A DNA stretch of 64,000 nucleotides, taken from Euptelea pleiosperma. Taxonomy: Eukaryota; Streptophyta; Magnoliopsida; Ranunculales; Eupteleaceae. The position numbers and the translations under genes were made by a program. Location of the stretch: positions 4,784,714 through 4,848,713 of the forward strand of contig CM068548.1 of NCBI GenBank assembly GCA_035048495.1, in the 5' to 3' direction. Of this stretch, positions 33,300 through 44,700 are shown piece after piece. The notes below the pieces were generated by a model. It saw only the letters and a program-made list of their open reading frames with translations. It ran no database searches and was not told where the DNA came from. How positions within the stretch are numbered: position 1 is the stretch's first letter; each line of letters opens with the position of its first letter.

Positions 33300-34496
33300 A
33301 TTGAGATTGGCAAACCGTCAGACTTGGAGAGATCCAACAGTCCGATAGATGATCTAACTGTGAGAAATCTATGAGAGATTGGATAGAGCTAGCGAAGAGG
33401 AGATCAAAGGTTAGACGATGGAGATTGGTGGGTTCTGATGATTAATCCGAGGATCGAATGGTGAGATATAGGCAATTCGATCATGGAGAGGGGGATAAGA
33501 AGGTAGATCTGAGGATCTAATGGTAGGATGAGATGATCTAAGGGTTAGATGTTAAAGTCTAGAGATATGGAGTGAGAAGAGAGAGAATTAGGAGAGATGA
33601 GAGAAAAAATAATACAAAGTAAAGGCAAAAGAGCTGACGAAGGGTCTTGAACCCTGATCTTCAACGTAGTCTTCAGTAGGCTTCACCAATCACGTAAGCC
33701 GTCATTTTATGTTATTTGGTGCGACTTTGAATCACTTCGGTCCGTCTCTTAATCTTCAGCTTTTCATCTCTTTTAGTTCTTTCGGCTAGCTTTGCGATCC
33801 TCTAGCTTGGCCCGTACTTGGTTTCTATCTTTTTGTCCTAGTTTGCTAGCTCTTTAAGCTTTGATAGTGGGCTTCTGTTGTTGATTGTGGGCCCACAAGT
33901 CTCGAAAATTGTCCGATCTAATTTCTTGCGAGCGAGAGAAAAGTACGTAATGAGACTTAATCAAAACGGCCTAATATCTAAACTTTCAGAAATGTGTTTA
34001 ATGCATACAAATATATTATTTCATCTAGAAAAGTGTGTTCTACGCAATGGAAGAGACTCTTACGTAAAAAAGTGAATATATAGGAAAATTTTGCGTAGGA
34101 AAGTACGATAACGCTAAGAGGATAATAGCTTAAAATAAATATTTTTAAGCAAATATCACTTTGCCCATATATTATTGTCATAGCCTGTTGGCTCTTTAAG
34201 CTTTGACAATGGGTTTATGTGATTGATCGTGGGCCCGCAAGTTTCGAGAATCGACTGGGATTCTTACGACAGTAAAAACTTGTAAAGAGACTTTATCAAA
34301 ACGACTTTATATCTAGACTTCCGAAAATATGTTTATTTCATGTAAATATATTATTTATCTAGAAAAATGTGTTTTATGTAATAGATGAAACTCTTACATA
34401 GAAAAGTTGATAAAAAATAAAGTTATACGTAGGAGAGTGTGATAACGCTATAAGGATAATAATAAAAAATAAGTATTTTTTAGCGAATATCAATCG
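33300..34496. mobile_element. Family B LTR with duplicated end
   Basis: 33300-34163 resembles 1640-2402 and ends AAGCAAATATCA. At 34175-34496 the last ~320 bp recurs in tandem (CTCTTTAAGCTTTGA, GTGGGCCC.CAAG, GAGTGTGATAACGCTA, ending GCGAATATCA). Either two nested LTRs or an internal duplication of the LTR end. A gag remnant follows. Confidence 0.6.
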
Positions 34497-34499
34497 CCT

Positions 34500-35235
34500 A
34501 TCTACAAAAAGAAGTAGTCTTTGATATTAAAATACAATAAAGTACGATGGTTTGCGATTATCTTGCTCAATTTAAAACTTTAGCTGATCAAGTGCTAGGA
34601 TAGATGGAATTGACAGAACAAAAACTTGTGGGTTGCTTTGTTAAAGGCTTAAAATAATATATTAGGTCTAATATGGAGAAATAGTAGCCAACTACTACGA
34701 TGGCCGCTATCGGACTTGCACGATTGAGAGAGGAGGCAAACCATGAGACTCATACTATTGAATTGGAACCTAATAATGTTGAGGTTCATTTTAACAATTC
34801 CAACATCAAGCTTGATGGGCTAGATATCATCCAGGAGCATGAGATAGTTGTTGATGCAATTCATGTCAACGTTGAAGAACCCTTTATCCAACCTAAGATT
34901 CTAGATTCTTTTGGCAAGTGTAACGATGGAGACAGATCCCATGTAAGTATCGAGAACACCGTCAACATTGAGGATCAATGAGAGGTAATTGATTTTTTGT
35001 TGATGAATGACTTCAATAAACATCCAATCTAGTGTATTAATTATTACAAAAAAGTGCGGCGACGAGAGATTACTTTTTATTCTGATTCATCCAATCGAGT
35101 CGAATGGGTATTGATTACATGATCGTCATCACCTCTACAACATACATGCAATCCAGTGAAGAGTTTGATCGGTCTAACTCCGAGGAAGGACATCTAAAAG
35201 TTCTATCATCTCTGCGTGCTCTAGCTTTGCTGATC
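34500..35235 (+). pseudogene. Gypsy-type gag remnant downstream of the family B LTR
   Basis: Broken plus-strand coding. The 34700-34981 frame begins with TMAAIGLARLREEA, wording typical of the end of a retrotransposon gag domain, and turns acidic and Asn-rich. Upstream, stop-riddled sequence still suggests gag. The orientation agrees with the LTR being 5'. It is interrupted at 35244 by a hAT-type element and not clearly continued afterwards. Confidence 0.5.
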
Positions 35236-35243
35236 GAGATGGG

Positions 35244-36097
35244 CAGCGGCAGAGCCAGTAAGGGGCCAGGAGGGGCACGTGCCCCCCCTCAACTTTAAAA
35301 ATCTTTAAGGGGAAAGAAAATTTCTGAAATTTTTTATTTTATTTGCACTTGGTGCCCCCCTTCAATTTTAGTTTAGTGCCACCTATTAGAGGACGCTGAC
35401 CGTATTGATGTTTGGGCAGTCACTAAGTCGACCTACAGACCAAAAACCAGCCTGATTGAAGGTTTCAAACCATTGGATATTAGTACCCCAAATAATGCTC
35501 AAATTCCCCGGTTAAAAATCAAGCCATGAAAACGACTCTAATCCAATGCTTAGAAATCACTGAACAGGCTAATTTTTTGTCTATATGTTCATCTAGGGTT
35601 GCGCCAAACATCCATACGTTCAGAAATCTCTAAGAATATGCCACGTGGCTCATATTGTAGGCAGTTCCAAGGTTTAAGAGGGGTCATTATAATGGTATAA
35701 CGGACTGGGGGCGTTACCGTTTTTCCATCATAATGAATTGTAACGCTCATTGGCTCATGGCAAAAATGAAAAAATAACAGAAAATATGGCACTTGAATTC
35801 TAATTTTGAAATTTGAATTTCAAAAACGGAAAATAACAGAAAAAAAGTCCGTTTTTTTCACAAAAGTTTCCAGCAAATAACGGTTGTTACTTTCGATATA
35901 ATGGAAAAATAACGATCGTTATAACGAAAGTAAAGCCCATTATTTTTTGGGCTTTTTAACGGTACATAACGTAACGGGGAGGTCCGAATCCATTATAACG
36001 GCTGTTATTTTCGTTATAATGGCCGTTTTTTAAACCACAGGCGGTTCTACTCAATTGAATGTGCCCCCCCTTGAACAAACTTCTGGCTCCGCCGCTG
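35244..36097. mobile_element. hAT-type composite element 1
   Basis: 854 bp with 15-bp TIRs CAGCGGCAGAGCCAG / CTGGCTCCGCCGCTG. A perfect 8-bp duplication GAGATGGG (35236-35243 and 36098-36105) indicates hAT. The interior holds a CCACGTGGC-core hairpin (about 35381-35660) followed by a TTATAACGG palindromic block (35655-36052). No transposase, so non-autonomous. A relative is at 52951-53797. Confidence 0.9.
35381..35660. repeat. CCACGTGGC-core hairpin inside hAT element 1
   Basis: Arms contain GCTGACCGTATTGATGTTTG and CAAACATCCATACGTTCAG. The right end keeps GCCACGTGGCTCATATTGTA; the left end is trimmed into hAT sequence. Confidence 0.75.
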
Positions 36098-36105
36098 GAG
36101 ATGGG

Positions 36106-37077
36106 GCAAGGGTCTTCTTCGATACCTAAATTGATTACCTCTAAGCATTCTGCAAAGGCTTCACACCATCTTTGATGTGTTCAGGGGCATTGATGACAAG
36201 TTCGCAGTCGGAATGGCCAACAATATCGATTTGGATATGAAAGATGGTGTAGGAAGTGGTCGTTAGGAGGAAAAACCATTTTGCTCACTGTTATCAAATT
36301 GAGTTGGGAAAAAAGCTGGATATGAATCTATTTCCCTCGAACAATAGCCTTCTCACACTGATGATATGTTGAACTCATGGCTCGGTGTTTATGCAGGCAT
36401 GGGCATCCGTGGAGGTGGTGAGTCGTCTCTGCCTTCAGGAATTTGTGTGGGAGCTCAAATGGGCCTCAGTGCAAGGTTGACAGTGGCTAAATCCAATAGT
36501 CTATTGACTAATGCCAATGAAATCAAAGACCCTTCTGGGTGAGTGGCTGATACGATGACCATGAATGTTGATGGCACCTAGCATCACTAGAGGTATCAAA
36601 TTTAGGGAGATACCCCGGTATGAGAAAAATTTTGAAGCGGCCACATTTTTGAAGCAGCAATCATTCGCGCGCCTCATATACCCGTGATTACTTTTTAAAA
36701 AGTCTTTTAAAACCAAAAGCAGCAATCATGCGCGCGCCTCCCTCATATACCCGTGATTACTTTTTAAAAAGTCTTTTAAAACCAAACGATGATCGCTGTG
36801 ATCATTTATGCATCATTGGGCACATGATCGCTGCTTCAAAAATCCCGCCGCTTCAAAAATTCTCCCAGTATCGACAAAAACTAACTTGAACGCGGCACCA
36901 TTTATTGAGGCTGTGACATAGTACGGGCATAAATGATCACTTTATAGGTTGTCACATAAGTCGGGTTTGACATCAGCCGGAAGGCAGTGATCTGACTAGG
37001 TCGATATGACTGCTAACGTGAAAGCAGCTTCAAGTTGCTTGGTTTCCGAGAACGACCACAACAATTGAGTAGAACAG
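36106..37077. other. Unassigned DNA with a GAGAAAAATTTTGAAGC MITE
   Basis: 36.1-36.58 kb has short mixed frames of unknown origin. About 36630-36872 is a TIR element (GAGAAAAATTTTGAAGCGG and its complement) related to 58687-58875. Within it a 66-bp unit (GCAGCAATCAT.CGCGCGCCT) is repeated in tandem (36654 and 36720). Confidence 0.55.
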
Positions 37078-37352
37078 CCTACAATATGAGCCATGTGGCA
37101 TTTTCTTAGAGATTTCTAACCGCATGGATGTTTGGCTCAATCCTGAATGAACATATAGACCAAAATTAGCCTAATTAGTGATTTCTAAGTGTTGGATTGG
37201 AGTCGTTTTCATGGGTTGATTTTTAACCATGGAATTTGAGCATTATTTGGGGTAAGAAGATCAATGGTTTGAAACCATTAATCAGGCTGAGTTTTGTTCT
37301 GTAAGTCCACGTAGGTACTGCCCAAACATCCATACGGTTAGCACCCTCTAAT
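37078..37352. mobile_element. CCACGTGGC-core MITE, copy in hAT-like context
   Basis: Core arms as elsewhere (ACAATATGAGCCATGTGGCA, CATCCATACGGTTAGCACCC). Flanks CAATTGAGTAGAAC and AATAGGGGGAAC match pieces of the hAT composites at 35244 and 52951, so this may be the remains of a third one. Confidence 0.65.
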
Positions 37353-37605
37353 AGGGGGAACTAAAGTTCAAAGGATGCTAGCCAACCCATTGTTAAACGT
37401 TATTAACATTTTGCGAATGGATTCAGGGTTTATATAGTTACACATGGCCATCGGGAGGCTAACAACGCTGCAAATCATTTTGCTCACTTTGGTAATGGTC
37501 ATACAAAAATTCAAGTTTGGAACCATGTACCTCCAAGCTAAGCTAAATCGGTTCTTAGACAATGTAATAGGGAATAGTACTCCCAGATTTCTGTATGTTC
37601 GGACG

Positions 37606-38022
37606 TGTTGATACAGAAATTTTTTTATGACATTTAGGCTCTGTATAGTTGGTCTGAATATGTTTTTTAGAAATAATTTTCGCTATAAATGTCATAAAAC
37701 TATTTCTGTATCATCACTTTCCAACATACAAATCCTTTTTCTGTAAAACTTTCTGTTCATCACCATACAGAAAATGGATTTGTATGTTAGAAAGCGAAGA
37801 TACAGAAATAGTTTTATGACATTTAGGCTCTGTATGGTTGAACTGAATAAGTTTTCTCGAAATGTATTTTGTATATAAATCTCATAAAACTTTTTTCTGT
37901 ATCAACACTTTCTAATATACAAATCCTTTTTCTGTAAAACTTTTTGTTGATCGCCATACAGAGCCTTATATGCAAAAATCATTTCTAGAAAACTTTTCAG
38001 GGTAACCCTATAGAGCCTAGAT
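37606..38022. repeat. Foldback repeats of the GGCTCTGTATGGTTG family
   Basis: Alternating direct and inverted copies of TACAGAAA, TTTTATGACATTTAGGCTCTGTAT, and CATACAAATCC.TTTTCTGTAAAACTTT. Two elements appear fused or nested. A related block is at 51619-52163. Confidence 0.65.
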
Positions 38023-38792
38023 ATAATATTACCTATAATACATATGTACAGACATGTCCACGTATCAGACTTCTTAAGGCATCGTTATGTACAGATGTCC
38101 TCGTGTCAGACTTCTTAAGGCATCATGTTAGACACCGACACACAGCCGTATCATTGTTACATCTATTTGTATATCTTTAAAGGGTAGTCCCTATCATACA
38201 TAATAAACCCTGCAAGAACTTAAACTAACATATGACACACATAACAAGCATCACTTGATCAATAAAAAGGGCCCCATTGCTTGTTCATGAAGCTGACTTG
38301 ATTGTTCAGATTGTCAAAGAAATAGGTTGAAAGGAAAAAAGTAACAAAATGGCAGTATGGAAGGAAAGCCAATTGCATTCATCCAATCATGTTGAATAAG
38401 AAAAAAAGCCAGCTTTCCATGAAAGAACCTGTGTTTTGAAACCCATTATTCCTTCATACGAACGAGAAAAAAGTGTCATTGCAGATATCATTGGTGGTGG
38501 GAATTGTAGGACCATGGAGGGGTGGTTCCATTTCTTGCACCTACATCACGTCTAGTCATTGTATAATGTATATATGATCTACTGGACAGGGAAGATGTAT
38601 TATCCCTCATTAGTCTTCCAAGTTGTTGCCTTCTGTCAAAAAGCCTTTTTTTAATAGTAATACAGAAGGTCTTTCCTGCTTTCTGCTATTTTATCTAGTG
38701 ATGAGGATACAAAAGAAGCTCTGTATACTATTAACATTTTCTCAGTCATGGGCAATGTATTACAGTTTGTTCTTTCCAGCAAAGAACGCGAA
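38023..38792. other. Region downstream of the isochorismatase gene
   Basis: Contains a direct repeat of ACATGTCCACGTATCAGACTTCTTAAGGCATC-type wording (38052 and 38096). The stretch next to the stop codon (38600-38792) is the likely 3' UTR of the minus-strand gene. No other gene is seen. Confidence 0.4.
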
Positions 38793-41700
38793 TCAAACCT
38801 GCCTCCACGTTACAGACGTGATGGGAATCAGAGGAAGGGAGAGTGCCTCTTCAGCACCGGACTGGCACCACTCCTCTAACGTCGGGGTTGCTACTCCAAT
38901 GTTTTTCATGTCAAAAATATTAGCTGTTTCAGGAATTCCAAACTTCAAGTTAGTTAATGGTTTACATGGGAGAAACTATTCACCAATACGATTTTTAAAG
39001 CTATTTGAAGTACAATGATAGGTGCCCTGACACATATGCGGAGGTGGCCACCGGTAATAAAACTCTTCATCTACCAAAATACAGGTCATGGGATCGATCC
39101 AAGTATTTGATCTAATATATTCATACCATGCAATAATTGTTTTAGGGGAAACGGAAGCTTAAATCATCCAAAAATGTAAATGATGAGAAAAAATAAGGGA
39201 ATTAAATTGTTTTTCAATTTCTCCCTGCCCATTTGAAGAAACAGGAGAAAACAGCTGCTATAACATTTTCACTTTCTAAATTCCTCAAGAACTGGAGACC
39301 TGCCTGATATAATCCCAAGTGCAAGCACCACATCACTGAAAATACGTAATAGAACAAATCCAGAAACCATAAATGCGAGAAAGTTCATCAGTTCTAATTC
39401 AGCAATTCCTACATACTGCCAACAAATGATTTACAAAATCAACCACTATCCGCTGATACAATTCAAACAAACCTAAATCCCATAATTTCAAGAAAATTAA
39501 TCAGACCATAAAGCTGTACTTGGAGACACTTGAAACCATGACCATGACCATAAAGCTGAGGGCTCCTATTATATTTGTCTTTTGTGGATCCTAAAGAAGT
39601 ACTTGGAGAATTGACCTTTTTCTTAAATGAATCCATATGAAATTATTGATGTAGCCTTGGAGTTTGTAATGTGCTGGTTTTGCAGCTTCTCGAAACAAGC
39701 GAGCCGGCCAGCACTGTAAGAAACAAGCCTGCCAGTGTGGCTTACTCTAACTGGGAATAATGTGAAGTTGTCATTGTAATGTGAATTTTGTGAAGTTATG
39801 CAAGTGTCATATTCGTCGGTACATATGGCTTCTCTACGAAATGCGGCCAAGTTATAGTGGGTACTTTAGGGACTGGTAATGGGCTTTGATTGTCGAAAGT
39901 AATCTCGATTTTTTTATGCCTACTCTCTTGAGCAACTCGAGTTGGACCATTTTTTTTATCGTTAAAAAAAAACTTTTATGTTGAAGGATGGTTTTCTTTC
40001 AATTATTGATGCTTCTTTGCTAAAATCATTCCAAAAATCGTTGTGGGTAATAACTCTTTATGAAACTCAGAATATTTTATGCTTAAAACTAGTCTGATAT
40101 TAGTTTTTAGGGGTGTTTGGAACGCCGTTTTTCAAAAAAAAAAATTATTTCAGAAAAATGACTTTTTGAAAAATGTGATTTTCTTAAAAAGGTCGTTTGG
40201 ATCATCATTAACGCAAAATGTCTTTATCTTCTCTTAGTTGACCCCACCACTATAATTGATCATAGTAATAGATGGGGAGGGCTAGGAGTTGGGGTTTCTT
40301 TGTTTATTATGTTCATTGAGCTAGCAAAATTTAAGTGTCTTTTTTTTTACTTGAGAAACAGCTTTCAGCTATTTTTTTATAAAAAAAACTTTTTGGCTTA
40401 AAAATATATTTTTACGGAATAAATACTTTTTAAAAAATGGTCATCCAAACAATCTATTATTTTGGAAAAAGTATTTTTGTGGAAAAAAGGACTTTTCCAA
40501 GTCTAAAAATGGTGATCCAAACACCCCTCAAATTTAAAAAAATCTTATAGGGCCATAGTTTTATTGGAAGTTTGGACCAGCTACGATTACATTTTTGAAA
40601 CTTAGGACCAATAAGTCCCTTTTAAGAACATCGATCACAATAGCCCACTTATTTTTCTGAAAAACCTCAAAATGCCCTTTCTTTAATCTCTCATCAAGCA
40701 TCGTATCCAATTCTTGTCAAGATGTCAGTCACATCTCCAATCTGTCTTGTCTTCCCTTCTTCTTTCTCTCTCCCTCTGTTTTCTCTTCGTACATTCATCT
40801 CTGTCCATCACTCTCCACATCTCATTCTCACTCAAATAAAAAATTTATCAAACAAGAAGTCCAACAAGTATCATCAAACAACAAAGGGGAACACATTAAA
40901 TACTTCAATTGCAGTTTCTTCAGCTATTGTATAATTTGTATGATGGCAAAGCCTGATTTCTACACCATTAACAAACCTAGAGTCGGATCAAATATGCAAA
41001 CCTCCAAGAAAAAGCCTCACAAATGGGGTAGTCAAAACAACAGGAACAACAGCTTAGTTTAGTATTCGCCGCTGCTAACAATGTTGGCCATGTCTTTATT
41101 GTGCTTCTACTTCAGGTTCCCCCAGCTCAAGCAACCAGTTTTATTTGTTGGTACAAAAAGTACTTGTGTTACTCGACCAAAAACCAGTTTTACTAATTAT
41201 GGTCAGTGTTTCTAAAGGCGTGTGAGGCTTACGCCTAGGGGTGCGCCTCGGGGCAGAGCTCTTAAAAACGTCCTGAGGCTCAATCAAAAGGCGTTTGCAC
41301 ATCTGAGGCGTACGCCTCACTCCAAGAGGCATTGATGAGGCTTACGCCTTACACCTCGTCAACGCTTCTTGGATTGGGCGTACGCCTTAGATGTGCTATT
41401 TTTTTGGCATGCTATTTTAAAAAAGAAATAAAAAAAAGAATGTCAAGATATTAAAAAAAATAGGTGTCGAAGGGACCCAACATAAAAGTAAAATAAAGAA
41501 CCCTAAGTTTTATATTTAAAAGGGACCCAACATCGATTAATCTACAATTGATTGACGACGAGATGCTGAAATTCAACTTGGACTATCTAGAAGAGGATGT
41601 TGTTCATATAATTGATGAAGATGCATTTAAGTTAGTAGAAGATTGAGTCTTTGATTGGTGTTGTGCTTTTTTGTTAGAGTAGTTGGAACTTAGAAACATG

Positions 41701-44700
41701 CTTTGTTTTTTGAATTTTCGCTACATTTATTTATAGATTTAAATATTTATTTACCTAAAAAATGTGTGCGTGTGAGGCTTACATCTTACACCTTGAGGCA
41801 TAAGCCTCAAGGCTTTGGCTAGTGAAGCGCCTTGCCTCACACCTTAGCGTTTAAAAACACTGATTATGGTACCAATTTTACATAGTTGAATGGGAAGTCC
41901 ACAATTTTCTAAAGATCCTTAATTCAGTTTATTAAGAAAGTCATCAAGGTCAAATTGAAGTCCTAAACCTTTACTATAACTGTGTCCCACTTAGAAGATC
42001 TCCAAGCTAGAAAATTAACCTAGATGGCACTCCAAATGGTGATTCTCATCCAATCTTATCAGTGTTGGTAGACAGATGCAGTTTTTCCTGCTCTAAGTTT
42101 GTCCCTTCCCCCAGCTCAAGGATTCACCCCAAATGTTAATTACTGTCAGTATGAATATGATGTTTTATTAAGGTCTTTGTTTCTTGTCCAAAGGGAGACT
42201 TAAAATCTTGAACCATGAATGTTAGTAAACTCAGCAAATATGTTTACTGTTAGTGCTATGATCCTGGTGCAGCCTGGAATCCCAAGGACGATCTCTAATT
42301 CTCCTGAAGTTAAAACATAGCATCTGTCACACTTAAAGCATCTCTTGAGCCTTGGAAAGTGGAAGCCCAAGTGATAGGACATGACAGACAAGGAGAGCTA
42401 CTCTGCAAGAGCTTAAAGACGGAATTAAGTGTCTTGAGGCTGAATTCTCAACTAACAAGAAATATGTTGTTTAAAAGGGTTTCGTGGAAGATGTTTTTAG
42501 AGAGATTTTGAAACAAAGGAAGAGTGTGTGTGAGGGTGAGAACATTGTATTTTGACAATTTCTTAGTGGAGATTCGATCATCAACGCCCGTGGACGTAAC
42601 TTTCATCCGAACCACATATATCGCCTGTTTTCTTGTTTTCTTTGCTTCGGCTTCTCTTTCGGTGTGTTTTGGTGGCTATTGTTTGCTATTCAGTTGATTC
42701 TTAGGGCATAATCCGCAACAACCACCATCTATACTATTATAAAGCCAAAACTGGGGTTGCCCACCCACGTTTGTGACAATTAAAAGCCTCCCTACTTCAA
42801 AGCAAAAACCTTGCCTCATTAAATGCTTCTCTATTTTAAAGCCAAAACCTGAGTTGGGGTACACCCGCGTGTGTTGGGGTACGCCCGACCTCCATGAGGG
42901 ACCAAAGTATAAGCCATGTGGCGCGCTCTTAGAGATCACTGACCATATGGATGTTTGTCCCATCCCTATGAGGACCTATATACCAAATGCTGATTAGTGA
43001 TTTCAAACCTTTGGATCTAAGTACCCCAAATAATGCTTGATATCTACAGTTAAAAGTCAACCAATGAAAACATTTCCAATCGTATCCTTAAAAATCACTA
43101 ATTAGGCTTTTTTTGCCTGTAGGTCCACCTAGGGATGGGCCAAACATCAATACGGTCAGTGATCTCTAAGACTGTGCCACATGTAAGATGCTGCCAGGTG
43201 TAAGGTACACGTGCAACACACGTAGAGTCCCCTAGTAGAAATAAAAATAAAACAAGAAAAATAAACTTATCAGCTCTTCATTTTAATGAGTTACCTTAAC
43301 AGATGATAGTTTTGAGACAAATACCTGACATATCTACTCATTCATCATCAACATTCAACAGTTAAAAAGTACATATATATGTTTAAGATAATTAGAACCA
43401 TAAACCAAAGATAATAAGTTAGCAAAGGACCAATTACTTCCACTTCCTTGTTTAGCACCTCCTCTCACCATTTTCTAACAAACACCATGTAAACATAGGA
43501 AGAACAAACCAAAGATAAATAATAATATATAATAAGATTTTGAACGTATTTGTCAACAAAAAGGAGAATTTTTTTTACAAGTTTTTACCTTAAAATTCAA
43601 GTAATCCTTTACTTAATTGTGTATACTCGAGCCACATTGTTGCAAGGAATCTGTAGGAAGTGACGGAATTGAAATCGGATAAAGAATGAGAACATAATCA
43701 CAAAATCTCCCAAAATGAGAAAACTAGCGCAAAATAGCTCAACTTTGAGACTTCTCTCAAATAAGAGGGAAAATATGGTTAAAACTATCTTCTTTTAGGG
43801 TATTAAACCATTAAAAACAATTTGAGAAGGCATTATAGGGGAAAAAACAAAACGAAATATTAATAAAAATCAACTTTTAAAAGTTCAGCCAGCACATTAT
43901 TGTGCACACACCTCAACTGAGTCTTGTGCCTCACACCTCAAGGCTTACACCTCAACTAAATGAGGCTTAAGCCTCATAAAAGTTCAGTTGAAGCTTAAGC
44001 CTCAAGGCATGCGCCTCAAGGAGCACCTTTTAAAAACACTGGGTAACACTCACAGATCTACCTAACGTTTCAGTTTAGTTGTGTGTTTCTCATATTTCAT
44101 GGAAGGGCAAGAAAGAGGACACTCTCAGAAAGCGGAATACAGAGAAATGTCATCCATGTGAAGCAAGATCATTTGGTTACAATCACAGTGTCAGGTATAC
44201 CTCTATGGAGATCGCTTAGTGCTAGAAGGCCTGAGATATTGGATTTTTTGGCTATGTAACAAGTTCTGCTATAGTAAAGATATAAACTGGACTAACGATG
44301 TTGGAACATCTTAATCATTTATACATCTGGGAATGGCTTCTCTCAACTATCAGGAGCATTAGTTATCAGAAGTAGGGGTGTCAACGGGTCGGTTCCGTTT
44401 CGGTTCCTAAGGTGACCAGAACCGGAACAAACGGTTTCGGTTCTTATCGGTTCGGGTACTTATTGGTTCCGGTTCTCAAAGTGATGGTACCAGAACCAGA
44501 ACCGATTATGTAGTTTTTGTCAGTTCCGATTCCGGTTTCGGGTATAACGGGTCCAATCTTGGTAATATGAGAATTTTTACACTATATTTATATATTGGTT
44601 CCGGTTCTTATCGGTTTCGGTTCCATATTAGAGTACCGGAACCGTAACTATTAGTTTCCGGTTCGGTTCCGGTTCCAGTTCTTTTTAATCGGTTCCCAAA

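Noticed and set aside
36630..36872. Exact 9-bp duplication for the GAGAAAAATTTTGAAGC element
   Set aside because: The flanks CCCGGTAT and CCCAGTAT are similar but cannot be placed symmetrically on the element ends, so no duplication is claimed.
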